Assembly: GCF_016950255.1 (NCBI RefSeq)
Contig: NZ_JACGFN010000002.1
Location: forward strand, 496,001-560,000
DNA length: 64,000 bases
Reading direction: 5' to 3'
Source: Pectobacterium brasiliense
GTDB lineage: Bacteria > Pseudomonadota > Gammaproteobacteria > Enterobacterales > Enterobacteriaceae
Shown here: positions 49,035 to 59,463 of the stretch, piece by piece
Layout of the letters: each line of letters begins with the position of its first letter
Position numbering within the stretch: the stretch's first letter is position 1
Translations under genes and position numbers: made by a program
The notes under the pieces: model-generated
The model's input: only the letters and a program-made list of their open reading frames with translations
Told to the model about the DNA's origin: nothing
The model's database searches: none

Positions 49035-50657
49035 TTATCCTTTTATATTCAGTGCGCGATTCAGCCAGAAAACAGGGATTAGCCCTACCGCTACCAGCAC
49101 CAGAGCAGGAAAGGCAAATGACGCAATCTGCTCATCCGCCGTAAAGCGGAAAACATACGTTGCCAACGTATCAATCCCGAAAGGGCGCAGCAGTAGCGAG
49201 ACATTTAGCTCTTTCATACTTTCTGTAAAAATCAGCAGCGCCCCAATAAACAGGCTGCGGCGCAACAGCGGAATATGCACGCGTGACCAGCGGCTGAGGG
49301 GAGAAGCGCCCAGAACAAGACTCGCACTGTCCAGCGATCGCGGAATACCTTCCATGCTGCGCTCAAGGCTGTCCAGCATCAGGCGCCCAAATTTAACGCT
49401 ATAAGCGAGGATGAGAATAAACAGCGATCCCGCCAGCAAAGCCTCCGCGGGAGGTAACCCAGCCGCGCTGGCAAATAGATTAATTCCGCTGTCCACCAGC
49501 GACAGTAGGGTAAACAGTCCGACAGCCAGTACCGCGCCGGGCAAAGCAAAACTCAGACTGACCAGCCGAACCGGTGTCTGATTAGCAAATATCCCAGCCG
49601 TGCGCGTGTAAAAGATAAACGACAGCGCCATTAGCGTAATGATGAAAGTTGCGATGGCAGAGGCTAACAGGCTATTCATCACTGCATGGAGGAACGCCAT
49701 ATCCCATACCGACATCATGTGTCGGAGCGCTAGAAAGAGTAGATATAGCACCGGGAACACAAATGACAGACAAACGATGCCCCAGCAGTAACTGCGAACC
49801 GCCTTGCTGCGCCACCCGACCAACACAGGCGGAACCACCTGAGAAGGATTGGCTTGAGCTTGATAAATTCTCTGTTTACGACGCCAGACATTAACCAGAA
49901 ACATCAGGAGGAAGATCGCAGGCAAAATCAACACGCCAACGCGTGCTGCCGCGCCGAGATCGCCCTGCTTCTGCCAGATATCCAGCACCTGCGTTGTCAT
50001 AGTTGGGGTATCAAGATAAGACGCCGCGCCATAATCGCCCAGCGTTTCAACCACTACTAGCGCGCCACCGCAGGCAATCGCAGGCAGTGCAATAGGCAAA
50101 CATAAGCGGCGTAAAACCTGGGTACGTGTTTGATTCAGTAATCGAGCCGAATGAATCAAGCTGGCAGGCTGTTTCGCCAGCGCTTCACGCACCAGCAGGT
50201 AAATATAGGGATAAAGCACCAGCGCCAACACCAGGCTGATGCAGCCCAGCGAAACGGGTAGCCCAGCGATGTGGGATTCCCCCCACGACGAGGCTATCTG
50301 CAGCCCGCCTTCCTGCAACAACCGGGATAGGTGACGTAGCACATCGGTATAAAGGTAGGCGAGTAGAAACGCGGGCATCGCGAGCGGCAGGCAAAGCGCC
50401 CATTGCAGTACGCGATGACCGGGAAAACGGTACATGGCGATAAACCAGGCGGAAGGCAACCCAAACAGTAAACTGAAGAAAAGCGTGCCAATCACGATGA
50501 CCGCTGAATGTATCAGATAGGTGGGTAACCCGATTTGCCACAGTTGGCTAAATCCCATCCCATCGGCAAAAAAAGCCTGATAAAAAACCGTTGCTAAAGG
50601 AAGCAGCAACAGTCCCGCCAACAACCAACTACTGACGCGCCAGACACCGGAGATCAT
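49035..50657 (-). CDS. Iron(III)-type ABC transporter permease, double-length
   Basis: 540-aa permease with two BPD-type halves and about 12 helices, like FbpB/SfuB. Two EAA-like loops appear, near residue 175 (SARLLNQTRTQVLRRLCLP) and residue 445 (DSASLVLGASPLSRWSRVHIP). It would move ferric iron from a periplasmic binding protein that is not encoded here. The ATG lacks a clear ribosome site. A 16-bp perfect palindrome lies 29 bases upstream. Confidence 0.85.
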   Translation of the reverse strand: MISGVWRVSSWLLAGLLLLPLATVFYQAFFADGMGFSQLWQIGLPTYLIHSAVIVIGTLFFSLLFGLPSAWFIAMYRFPGHRVLQWALCLPLAMPAFLLAYLYTDVLRHLSRLLQEGGLQIASSWGESHIAGLPVSLGCISLVLALVLYPYIYLLVREALAKQPASLIHSARLLNQTRTQVLRRLCLPIALPAIACGGALVVVETLGDYGAASYLDTPTMTTQVLDIWQKQGDLGAAARVGVLILPAIFLLMFLVNVWRRKQRIYQAQANPSQVVPPVLVGWRSKAVRSYCWGIVCLSFVFPVLYLLFLALRHMMSVWDMAFLHAVMNSLLASAIATFIITLMALSFIFYTRTAGIFANQTPVRLVSLSFALPGAVLAVGLFTLLSLVDSGINLFASAAGLPPAEALLAGSLFILILAYSVKFGRLMLDSLERSMEGIPRSLDSASLVLGASPLSRWSRVHIPLLRRSLFIGALLIFTESMKELNVSLLLRPFGIDTLATYVFRFTADEQIASFAFPALVLVAVGLIPVFWLNRALNIKG

Positions 50658-50685
50658 AGAATAAAAACTGTATTAGGTGAGATCG

Positions 50686-50701
50686 CTGTTATTAATAACA
50701 G
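50686..50701. promoter_or_regulatory. 16-bp perfect palindrome upstream of the iron-type transporter
   Basis: CTGTTATTAATAACAG is its own complement over 16 bases and lies just before the permease gene. It is a candidate operator; it does not match Fur. Confidence 0.4.
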
Positions 50702-50865
50702 AGGCTGACGGCGGCGTCATCGTATCAAACAGCGATAAATGGGCTTTAATCCTGCGATTAACCCAAGGCGATTGCCATCACCGACTGCCAATAAAATAAA
50801 AACCAACCATTTCAATAGATTGCGATTATGCGTTTTCCCCCTTTCCGCTATTCATTTTTTATCGC

Positions 50866-51064
50866 AACCCCCTAAATAATTCGAGTTGCAAGCAGGCGGC
50901 GACACAGCGACAAATTCGTCAGGAACGAATTTGACCAGCCAGCGGCTGGCCTCTGGTGAGAGACAGGATGTCTCTCATTCATCCCCAGGAGCTTACATAA
51001 GTAAGTGACTGGGGTGAGCGAGGAAAGCCAACGCACATGCAGCTTGAAGAATGACGGGGATATC
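50866..51064. repeat. Long structured intergenic repeat (MITE-like)
   Basis: Roughly 190-200 bases bounded by imperfect inverted ends (left AAATAATTCGAGTTGCA at 50874-50890; right TGCAGCTTGAAGAATGACGG from 51038). It contains four strong hairpins: CAAATTCGT-cagga-ACGAATTTG (50911-50933), CCAGCC-agc-GGCTGG (50935-50949), GAGAGACA-gga-TGTCTCTC (50958-50976) and CTTAC-ATAA-GTAAG (50992-51005) inside CCCCAG/CTGGGG. No credible ORF. It fills most of the gap between the iron-type permease gene and the YacC-like gene. Confidence 0.65.
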
Positions 51065-51146
51065 AGATGTTTCACGTAAGAAAACTTGGAACCTCATGGG
51101 ATATCTGTGATAACGTCATCTGACAACATTTGGAACAGGTTCAACC

Positions 51147-51494
51147 ATGAAAAACTCTGCGCTGGCTCTGCTCCTGCTAAGCCTGATGAGCTTCTCTTCC
51201 GCCAGCAAGGCGCTGAATGAATTTGAAGCGGAAGATCTGGCCGATCTAACCGCGATCTTTGTTTATCTGAAAAACCACTGTGGCTATCAAGACCTGCCGA
51301 ATGAACAGATTCGTCGGACGCTGGTCGCTTTTGCTCAGCAAAACCGCTGGGATCTCAGCAATTACAGCGCGTACGACATGACGGCGATGGGTGAAGACAG
51401 CTATCGCGATCTGAGTAAAATCGCTATCCCGACACCAAAGAAATGCCAGTCACTGGCACGTAATTCACTGGGTCTGCTCTCCTACGCACAGTAG
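51147..51494 (+). CDS. yacC: YacC-like small secreted protein
   Basis: 115 aa with a signal peptide (MKNSALALLLLSLMSFSSA.SKA). The mature part NEFEAEDLADLTAIFVYLKN, HCGYQDLPNEQIRRTL and NRWDLSNYSAYDM..GEDSYRDLS matches E. coli YacC closely, including two cysteines that may form a disulfide. Function unknown; related to PilS/PilN-type short periplasmic proteins. Located upstream of speE as in E. coli. Confidence 0.88.
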   Translation: MKNSALALLLLSLMSFSSASKALNEFEAEDLADLTAIFVYLKNHCGYQDLPNEQIRRTLVAFAQQNRWDLSNYSAYDMTAMGEDSYRDLSKIAIPTPKKCQSLARNSLGLLSYAQ

Positions 51495-51601
51495 TTCCCC
51501 CCTCCTCCGCGCTGACCGAAATTTGACCGTGCAAGCGGCAAAAGAGTCAGCTATGATGGCGCGCCAATTTTCATGGCTGTTATCGCGGAGGAAGCCCTAA
51601 C

Positions 51602-52465
51602 ATGTCCCAGAAAGAAATTTGGTATGAAACCCTGCATGCCAACTTTGGCCAGTACTTTTCGGTTGATCGCGTGCTGTATCACGAAAAGACCGATCATCAA
51701 GATCTCATCATCTTTGAAAACGACGCATTAGGTCGCGTGATGGCGCTTGACGGCGTGGTGCAAACCACCGAGCGCGATGAATTCATCTATCACGAAATGC
51801 TCACCCACGTTCCCCTTTTGTCACACGGCAGCGCCAAACGCGTACTGATTATCGGTGGCGGCGATGGCGGTATGCTGCGGGAAGTCTGCCGGCACCGCGG
51901 CGTCGAACATATCACGATGGTAGAAATCGATGCCGGCGTGGTGGAATTTTGTCGCCAATATCTGCCCAATCACAGCGCAGGTAGCTATGACGACCCGCGT
52001 TTTAATCTGGTGATTGATGACGGCGTTAACTTCGTCAGACAGTGCAACGAAAAATTTGACGTCATTATTTCCGATTGCACCGACCCTATCGGCCCCGGAG
52101 AAAGCCTGTTCACCTCCGATTTCTATCAGGGCTGCGCCCGCTGCCTGAACGAAGGCGGAATTTTCGTCGCTCAGAATGGCGTGTGCTTCCTGCAACAGGA
52201 TGAAGCCGTCGGCAGCCATAAAAAGCTCGGCCACTATTTCAAAGATGTCAGCTTTTATCAGGCAGCGATCCCAACTTACTACGGCGGCATTATGACGTTC
52301 GCCTGGGCCAGCAATAACCCGGCGCTGCGCCAGATAGACGCCATCACGCTACGCCAGCGTTTTGCGCAATCCGCTATCGCCTGTCGCTATTACACACCTG
52401 ATGTTCACATCGGCAGCTTTGCCCTGCCACAGTATCTGTTGAGCGCGCTACAGAATGCGCAATAA
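51602..52465 (+). CDS. speE: Spermidine synthase
   Basis: Transfers an aminopropyl group from decarboxylated SAM to putrescine. Rossmann methyltransferase-like fold with [24 protein letters not shown] and the catalytic Asp in [11 protein letters not shown]. 287 aa, E. coli length. Upstream of speD by 41 bases, so the operon supplies its own co-substrate. Its by-product MTA is handled by MtnN, also encoded here. Confidence 0.96.
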   Translation: MSQKEIWYETLHANFGQYFSVDRVLYHEKTDHQDLIIFENDALGRVMALDGVVQTTERDEFIYHEMLTHVPLLSHGSAKRVLIIGGGDGGMLREVCRHRGVEHITMVEIDAGVVEFCRQYLPNHSAGSYDDPRFNLVIDDGVNFVRQCNEKFDVIISDCTDPIGPGESLFTSDFYQGCARCLNEGGIFVAQNGVCFLQQDEAVGSHKKLGHYFKDVSFYQAAIPTYYGGIMTFAWASNNPALRQIDAITLRQRFAQSAIACRYYTPDVHIGSFALPQYLLSALQNAQ

Positions 52466-52506
52466 TCCACACTTAGGGAATCACAACCACAAGGGGGTGA
52501 CGTAAA

Positions 52507-53301
52507 TTGCACAAGCTGAAGCTACACGGCTTTAATAACCTGACGAAAAGCCTGAGTTTTTGTATCTACGATATCTGTTACACCAAAACGGCCGACGATC
52601 GCGATGGTTATATCGCCTATATCGACGAACAATATAACGCTAACCGTTTAACAGAAATCCTCACTGAAACCTGCTCAATTATCGGTGCCAACGTCCTTAA
52701 CATCGCGCGTCAGGACTATGACCCACAAGGTGCCAGCGTGACCATTCTGGTCAGCGAAGAACCCATCGATCCGCGTGACGTGGACACCTCAGAACACCCG
52801 GGACCGCTGCCTAACTCCGTTGTTGCCCATCTGGATAAAAGCCATATCTGTGTCCATACCTATCCGGAAAGCCACCCAGAAGGCGGACTCTGTACCTTCC
52901 GTGCAGATATCGAAGTCTCTACCTGTGGCGTCATTTCACCGCTGAAGGCGCTGAATTACCTCATCCACCAGCTTGAATCCGATATTGTGACCATCGACTA
53001 TCGCGTGCGGGGATTTACCCGTGATGTCAACGGTATAAAGCATTTCATCGATCATCAGATCAATTCGGTTCAGAACTTCATGTCCGAGGACATGAAATCG
53101 CTCTATCACATGATGGACGTGAACGTGTATCAGGAAAATATCTTCCATACCAAGATGTTATTGAAAGACTTCGACCTGAAACACTACCTGTTCAACGTCA
53201 GCCCTGAAGAGCTCAGCGCTACCGAACGGAAAAGAATCACCGATCTGCTGTATCACGAAATGCAGGAAATCTATTACGGCAGAAACCTACCCGTCCTGTA
53301 A
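52507..53301 (+). CDS. speD: S-adenosylmethionine decarboxylase proenzyme
   Basis: Makes decarboxylated SAM for SpeE. Self-cleaves between Lys111 and Ser112 ([14 protein letters not shown]) to create the pyruvoyl group; Ser, His and Cys of the processing site are intact. TTG start with a strong AAGGGGGTGA site before it, as in E. coli speD. 264 aa. Confidence 0.95.
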   Translation: MHKLKLHGFNNLTKSLSFCIYDICYTKTADDRDGYIAYIDEQYNANRLTEILTETCSIIGANVLNIARQDYDPQGASVTILVSEEPIDPRDVDTSEHPGPLPNSVVAHLDKSHICVHTYPESHPEGGLCTFRADIEVSTCGVISPLKALNYLIHQLESDIVTIDYRVRGFTRDVNGIKHFIDHQINSVQNFMSEDMKSLYHMMDVNVYQENIFHTKMLLKDFDLKHYLFNVSPEELSATERKRITDLLYHEMQEIYYGRNLPVL

Positions 53302-53640
53302 TCAATACACATAGGGTGTATCTCTTAGTCACAAATATAAGGGCATCAAGGATTTTGCCGTTATCCGGCGTAAAAATTATGCAGCGGTGCGCTTGACCGC
53401 CGAGTGAGCGACAGGACGTCGCGAAAGCCAGCGCCATGCCGGGAGCATGTCGCTGGTGGCTCGAAAAGCGGGCATGGGCACAGATGGAACCGCGTAGCGG
53501 CATAATTTAGCCGGAAGCCTGGGTTCGCAGGGCGGCGGCGACTGAGAAAGATACAAGCGCCCTGCGTCGGGCGCGTGCTATGAAGTAGCATGAAAATGCC
53601 GGTATCATTGCGCACGAAATTGTCTCTTAGCCAGCATAAA
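53302..53640. repeat. Second structured intergenic repeat region
   Basis: Between speD and nrdH. An inner element of about 150 bases has inverted ends CCGGCGTAAAAATTATGCAG (from 53365) and AGCGGCATAATTTAGCCGG (53496-53514). Inside is a long hairpin GCCAGCG-C-CATGC-cggga-GCATG-T-CGCTGG (427-456 of 53xxx) and a small GCGAC/GTCGC. Beyond it lie GCGCCC-tgcgtc-GGGCGC (53557-53574) and TGCTA-tgaag-TAGCA (53576-53590). No coding signal. Confidence 0.55.
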
Positions 53641-54013
53641 AAAGCTTTACTAAGAAGCCACCTTTTATCAAAGGAAAGCTGGATTAGTCATGTTGGCTTT
53701 TGTCTTCCCCACATTACCCTTCATTTCGTCGCACACTATTTCGTCAAAAATGATGCACATCACATTTATTTCTTTCTGCATTTTTTGCTTGCATTCTCTC
53801 TCAGCCTTGCTGCATCTGGGTTCGCGTTAATTGATATAAGGTCAACTAAAAATCATATATCTTGTGTGGTTGAAATTTAAAACGCCCACATCTAGTATTC
53901 TTTGTGTAGCACTCGCGTAACGGGTCGCTACCCAGTGGATCGGTTCAGGTGCACATGCCCTGAAGATAGCCGCTCCGACATACTTCTCTCACGCCAAAGG
54001 GTAAATACAAATC
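53641..54013 (+). promoter_or_regulatory. nrdHIEF promoter and leader region
   Basis: 373 bases without a credible gene. ATCATATATCTTGTGT (53852-53867) matches 12 of 16 positions of the NrdR box ACACWATATATWGTGT; a weaker match lies at 53892-53907 (10 of 16), 40 bases on. The leader then has two small hairpins, GGGT-CGCT-ACCC (53922-53933) and TTCAGG-N9-CCTGAA (53944-53964), before nrdH. Confidence 0.45.
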
Positions 54014-54253
54014 ATGCGTATTACTATTTTCACTAAGCCAGATTGTGTTCAATGCAACGCCACATGCCGTGCGCTGGATAAGCAAGGAATTAACTATCAA
54101 CTGGTGGACTTAACTGAAGATGAACAGGCGTTGCAGCAGGTAAGAGCGTTGGGCTATCAACAGGTACCCGTCGTGATGACGGCCGACGATCATTGGAGCG
54201 GCTTCCGCCCGGATAAGATCAGTACTCTGAACGCCGCCCTGCAATTGTCGTAA
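54014..54253 (+). CDS. nrdH: Glutaredoxin-like protein NrdH
   Basis: 79-aa electron donor to class Ib ribonucleotide reductase, reduced by thioredoxin reductase. CxxC active site CVQC at residues 11-14. TDWSGFRPD near the C-terminus (here DHWSGFRPDK) is the NrdH signature. First gene of nrdHIEF. Confidence 0.95.
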   Translation: MRITIFTKPDCVQCNATCRALDKQGINYQLVDLTEDEQALQQVRALGYQQVPVVMTADDHWSGFRPDKISTLNAALQLS

Positions 54254-54262
54254 GGGGGCAAT

Positions 54263-54670
54263 ATGAACCCGCTGGTCTATTTCTCCAGCCAGTCGGAAAA
54301 CACGCATCGCTTCATTTCCAGGGTTGGCTTGCCAGCCCTGAGAATCCCGATAGCGACAGAACAGCCTGCATTGAAAGTTGATCGCCCCTATATTCTGGTT
54401 GTCCCCAGCTACGGCGGAGGCAGCACGAAAGGGGCTGTGCCGCGTCAGGTCATCATCTTTCTCAACGATCCGCATAATCGCGCTTATCTGCGCGGCGTGA
54501 TTGCCGCAGGCAATACCAATTTCGGTGCAGCGTATTGCATCGCCGGCGATATCATTGCGCAGAAATGCCAGGTGCCTTACCTGTACCGCTTTGAATTGCT
54601 CGGCACGGCAGAAGACGTTGCAAATGTGCGTAAGGGAGTAACTGAATTTTGGCAACAACAGACCACGTGA
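54263..54670 (+). CDS. nrdI: Flavodoxin-like ribonucleotide reductase stimulatory protein NrdI
   Basis: 135 aa; reduced FMN protein that helps build the dimanganese-tyrosyl radical cofactor of NrdF. FMN loop [12 protein letters not shown] at residues 5-16, PSYGGG, and [15 protein letters not shown]. Nine bases after nrdH; overlaps nrdE by 22 bases. Confidence 0.95.
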   Translation: MNPLVYFSSQSENTHRFISRVGLPALRIPIATEQPALKVDRPYILVVPSYGGGSTKGAVPRQVIIFLNDPHNRAYLRGVIAAGNTNFGAAYCIAGDIIAQKCQVPYLYRFELLGTAEDVANVRKGVTEFWQQQTT

Positions 54671-56829
54671 GTGCAAAGGCAACCAAGGCCGACGCGGATG
54701 CCCACTCGCTCGATTACCATACACTCGACTACCATGCGCTGAACGCGATGCTTAACCTCTACGACGCAGAGGGAAATATTCAGTTCGAGATGGATAAGCT
54801 CGCGGCACGCCGTTATTTCCTACAGCATGTGAACCAGAACACCGTGTTTTTCCACAATCTGGAAGAAAAACTGCGTTATCTGGTGGAAGAAGGCTACTAC
54901 GAAGCAGATGTACTGGATCAATACAGCTTCGATTTCATCAAAAGCCTTTTTCAACAGGCTTACGCTCACAAGTTCCGCTTTCAAACCTTTCTGGGGGCGT
55001 TCAAATACTACACCGGCTATACGCTGAAAACCTTTGACGGTAAACGTTATCTGGAACGCTACGAAGATCGCGTCTGCCTCGTGGCACTGACCCTCGCTAA
55101 AGGGGACACTGCACTCGCTAGCGCGCTGGTCGATGAAATCATCAGCGGACGCTTCCAGCCCGCCACCCCCACATTCCTCAACTGCGGTAAAAAGCAGCGT
55201 GGCGAACTGGTCTCCTGCTTCCTGCTGCGCATTGAAGACAATATGGAGTCGATTGGTCGAGCAATTAACTCCGCGCTTCAGCTGTCAAAACGCGGCGGCG
55301 GCGTGGCCTTCATGCTCAGTAACATCCGCGAAACCGGTGCGCCAATCAAACGTATTGAAAACCAGTCGTCCGGCATTATCCCTATCATGAAAATGCTGGA
55401 AGATGCGTTCTCCTACGCCAACCAGCTTGGAGCGCGTCAGGGGGCGGGGGCGGTGTACCTCAATGCGCACCACCCAGATATTCTGCGTTTTCTGGATACC
55501 AAGCGGGAAAATGCTGATGAGAAAATCCGCATCAAGACGCTGTCTTTAGGTGTGGTCATTCCCGATATCACGTTCCAGTTGGCAAAAAATAATCAGGTGA
55601 TGTACCTGTTCTCGCCCTATGATGTCGAGCAGGTTTATGGCGTGCCGCTGTCAGAAATTAGCGTCACCGAAAAATACCATGAGATGGTCAACGACAAGCG
55701 CATCCGTAAATCCCAAATTAAGGCGCGCGAATTCTTCCAGATCCTCGCCGAGATCCAGTTCGAATCCGGTTATCCCTACATGATGTTTGAGGACACGGTG
55801 AATCGAGCGAACCCGATTCACGGCCGTATCAATATGAGTAACCTGTGCTCCGAGATTTTGCAGGTCAACGAGGCAAGTCTGTACGACGACGATCTTGGCT
55901 ACAGCCACATTGGTAAAGACATCTCCTGTAACCTCGGATCGATGAATATTGCCAACGCGATGACCTCGCCCGATTTTGGCCAGACAGTTGAAATGGCGAT
56001 CCGCGCGCTGACCGCCGTTTCCGATATGAGCCACATCAGTTCCGTGCCATCCATCGAAAAAGGCAACGACCAATCACATGCGATTGGTTTAGGTCAGATG
56101 AACCTGCATGGCTATCTGGCGAAAGAGCGTATTTTTTACGGCACAGAAGAAGCCGTCGATTTCACCAACATTTATTTCTACACCGTCGCTTTCCACGCAA
56201 TTCGGGCATCGAATGCGTTAGCGATAGAGCGGAACCAGCGCTTCTCAGGCTTTGAACTCTCAAAATACGCTACGGGTGAGTATTTTGATAAGTACATCGA
56301 GCAAACCTGGGAACCCACAACAACACGCGCACGTGAGCTGTTTGAACAGGCTGGCATCCACATTCCTACTCAGCAGGACTGGGCGGCACTGCGCGAATCC
56401 GTGATTGCGCACGGTATTTACAACCAGAACTTGCAGGCAGTTCCACCGACCGGTTCGATTTCATATATCAACCACTCGACGTCCAGCATCCACCCGATTG
56501 TGTCACGTATCGAAATTCGTAAAGAGGGCAAGATTGGTCGCGTCTACTACCCTGCCCCTTACATGAGCAATGACAATCTTGAGTATTACCAGGATGCCTA
56601 TGAAATCGGGCCGCAGAAGATTATCGACACCTATGCCGCCGCGACGCAGCACGTCGATCAGGGGCTGTCGCTGACGCTGTTTTTCCGCGATACCGCCACC
56701 ACGCGCGACATCAATAAAGCGCAGATCTACGCCTGGACCAAAGGCATTAAGACTATTTATTACATTCGCATACGGCAGATGGCGCTGGAAGGCACCGAAG
56801 TCCAGGGCTGTGTGTCCTGTGCGCTCTAA
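54649..56829 (+). CDS. nrdE: Class Ib ribonucleoside-diphosphate reductase large subunit
   Basis: Catalytic subunit of the NrdEF reductase. 726 aa, TTG start 22 bases inside nrdI. Active-site cysteines in [19 protein letters not shown] and the C-terminal redox pair [25 protein letters not shown] is the conserved barrel segment. An ATP-cone is missing, as usual for NrdE. The N-terminus has a duplicated [10 protein letters not shown] (54709-54738) that E. coli NrdE lacks. Confidence 0.95.
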   Translation: MATTDHVSAKATKADADAHSLDYHTLDYHALNAMLNLYDAEGNIQFEMDKLAARRYFLQHVNQNTVFFHNLEEKLRYLVEEGYYEADVLDQYSFDFIKSLFQQAYAHKFRFQTFLGAFKYYTGYTLKTFDGKRYLERYEDRVCLVALTLAKGDTALASALVDEIISGRFQPATPTFLNCGKKQRGELVSCFLLRIEDNMESIGRAINSALQLSKRGGGVAFMLSNIRETGAPIKRIENQSSGIIPIMKMLEDAFSYANQLGARQGAGAVYLNAHHPDILRFLDTKRENADEKIRIKTLSLGVVIPDITFQLAKNNQVMYLFSPYDVEQVYGVPLSEISVTEKYHEMVNDKRIRKSQIKAREFFQILAEIQFESGYPYMMFEDTVNRANPIHGRINMSNLCSEILQVNEASLYDDDLGYSHIGKDISCNLGSMNIANAMTSPDFGQTVEMAIRALTAVSDMSHISSVPSIEKGNDQSHAIGLGQMNLHGYLAKERIFYGTEEAVDFTNIYFYTVAFHAIRASNALAIERNQRFSGFELSKYATGEYFDKYIEQTWEPTTTRARELFEQAGIHIPTQQDWAALRESVIAHGIYNQNLQAVPPTGSISYINHSTSSIHPIVSRIEIRKEGKIGRVYYPAPYMSNDNLEYYQDAYEIGPQKIIDTYAAATQHVDQGLSLTLFFRDTATTRDINKAQIYAWTKGIKTIYYIRIRQMALEGTEVQGCVSCAL

Positions 56830-57816
<987 letters not shown>

Positions 57817-57821
57817 AAAAA

Positions 57822-57850
57822 CGGCCGCTGCTTTTCGGGTGGCCGCATTT
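57822..57850 (+). terminator. Terminator of nrdHIEF
   Basis: CGGCC (57822-57826) and GGCCG (57841-57845) with a 14-base loop, A-rich upstream and CATTTTT after. Modest stem. Confidence 0.6.
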
Positions 57851-57894
57851 TTCTACATCCCTTTTTCACCGCAATTTTTTACACCCCAGAAAAT

Positions 57895-57924
57895 GAAAAA
57901 CCCCGAATCATTGCTGATTCAGGG
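57895..57924 (-). terminator. Terminator of tRNA-Asp
   Basis: Minus strand CCCTGAATCA-GCAA-TGATTCGGGG followed by TTTTTC. Ten-bp stem with one mismatch. Confidence 0.85.
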
Positions 57925-57937
57925 CTTTCATAATAAG

Positions 57938-58014
57938 TGGCGGAACGGACGGGGCTCGAACCCGCGACCCCCTGCGTGACAGGCAGGTATTCTAACCAAC
58001 TGAACTACCGCTCC
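57938..58014 (-). tRNA. tRNA-Asp (anticodon GTC)
   Basis: 77 nt on the minus strand, beginning GGAGCGGTAG, anticodon loop GCCTGTCACGC with GTC, T arm GGTTCGAGCC, encoded CCA. Corresponds to E. coli aspV, next to dnaQ. Confidence 0.97.
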
Positions 58015-58186
58015 ACTCGTGCTCACTGAGCGGGATGAATACTAAGATGACGGCACTATTACGTCAATGCTTTTTATAACTAACCGTTTCTGTTTGCTTA
58101 TAATTTCATCTTGATGTCTATTCTCTCACCCGCAACGCGATCAACCGATTCTTTTTACTGCGCAAAGGGCGAATATCGCAGCGGCG

Positions 58187-58924
58187 CTATTCTGCCCGCC
58201 ACAGGCAACTCCCGCCTTTTTTAGCAATCAGATCCAGACGTTGTTCATGCGCCAATAGCTCTGCCTCATCGGCGTAAAGTACCGTTAACGCCGATTGAGG
58301 GCGGACGATTCTCTGGATCGTTTCGGTATTCTCACTCTTCTGCTGCGTTTCACCTTCCATCGAAAAAGTCAGTGACGTCTGGCCACCGGTCATCGCCAGA
58401 TAAACTTCTGCCAGAATCTCGGCATCGAGCAATGCGCCGTGCAGCGTACGCTTGCTGTTATCTATCTGATAGCGATCGCAAAGCGCATCCAAACTATTAC
58501 GCTTACCGGGAAAGATCTTCCGCGCCATTAACAGGCTATCGGTGATCTTACAGAACGTCTCCGTCTTAGGAAGATCTCGGTTTAGCAGCCGAAATTCGTA
58601 ATCCATAAAGCCAATATCAAACGTTGCGTTATGGATAACCAGCTCTGCGCCACGGATAAAATCGAGAAAATCATCCACGATATCCGCATACGTCGGCTTA
58701 TCAGCCAAAAACTCATCGCTAATACCGTGTACGTTATACGCTTCGGGATCCACTAAACGATCGGGTTTGATATAGACGTGAAAATGACGGCCCGTCAGGC
58801 GGCGGTTAATCACTTCGACCGCACCGATCTCGATAATTTTATGCCCTTCATAGTGAACCCCCAGCATATTCATACCGGTGGTTTCTGTATCCAGGACTAT
58901 TTGTCGCGTAATTTCAGTGCTCAT
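58187..58924 (-). CDS. dnaQ: DNA polymerase III epsilon subunit (proofreading exonuclease)
   Basis: 3'-5' DEDDh exonuclease of the replisome core. Exo [11 protein letters not shown], Exo [16 protein letters not shown], Exo [18 protein letters not shown], giving the Asp, Glu, Asp, His, Asp set. The C-terminal 60 residues bind the alpha subunit. 245 aa against 243 in E. coli. Divergent from rnhA with only 55 bases between start codons, as in E. coli. Confidence 0.97.
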   Translation of the reverse strand: MSTEITRQIVLDTETTGMNMLGVHYEGHKIIEIGAVEVINRRLTGRHFHVYIKPDRLVDPEAYNVHGISDEFLADKPTYADIVDDFLDFIRGAELVIHNATFDIGFMDYEFRLLNRDLPKTETFCKITDSLLMARKIFPGKRNSLDALCDRYQIDNSKRTLHGALLDAEILAEVYLAMTGGQTSLTFSMEGETQQKSENTETIQRIVRPQSALTVLYADEAELLAHEQRLDLIAKKGGSCLWRAE

Positions 58925-58979
58925 CGTTTTCGTTTATGTCAGACTTGCCGTTTTTACCATAAGGGAGAGTCTACCAGAG

Positions 58980-59444
58980 ATGCGCAAACAGGTAGAAATT
59001 TTCACCGACGGATCTTGCCTCGGTAATCCCGGCCCCGGCGGCTATGGCGCCCTACTGCGCTACAAGCAGCACGAAAAAGCATTGAGTGCTGGTTATCGTC
59101 TTACGACGAATAACAGAATGGAGCTGATGGCCGCAATTGCAGCGCTTGAAACACTGACCACTGACTGTGACGTCGTACTCAGCACAGACAGTCAATATGT
59201 TCGTCAGGGAATCACCAGTTGGATTCATAACTGGAAAAAGCGGGGTTGGAAGACCGCCGATAAAAAACCGGTCAAGAACGTCGATCTCTGGCAAAGATTG
59301 GATATCGCGATTCAACGTCATTCCGTACGCTGGGAATGGGTAAAAGGACACGCCGGGCATCCCGAAAACGAGCGCTGTGATGAACTCGCTCGCGCTGCCG
59401 CCAGTGCACCAACGCTTGATGACACCGGTTATCAGGCTGAATAA
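58980..59444 (+). CDS. rnhA: Ribonuclease HI
   Basis: Removes RNA from RNA-DNA hybrids. Catalytic Asp10 ([10 protein letters not shown]), Glu48 (NRMEL), Asp70 (STDSQY) and Asp134 (CDELA), with His124 in KGHAGH. The ATG at 58980 has GGGAGAG before it; the upstream in-frame ATG at 58878 is inside dnaQ. 154 aa. Confidence 0.97.
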   Translation: MRKQVEIFTDGSCLGNPGPGGYGALLRYKQHEKALSAGYRLTTNNRMELMAAIAALETLTTDCDVVLSTDSQYVRQGITSWIHNWKKRGWKTADKKPVKNVDLWQRLDIAIQRHSVRWEWVKGHAGHPENERCDELARAAASAPTLDDTGYQAE

Positions 59445-59463
59445 ATCACCGTAGGCGTCCGCC

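Noticed and set aside
50872..51075. 67-aa minus-strand frame in the structured element
   Set aside because: It arises from palindromic repeat sequence and has no family-like features.
53590..53880. 96-aa open frame in the speD-nrdH gap
   Set aside because: No ribosome site, composition unlike a protein family, begins inside a hairpin repeat and covers the NrdR-like box region.
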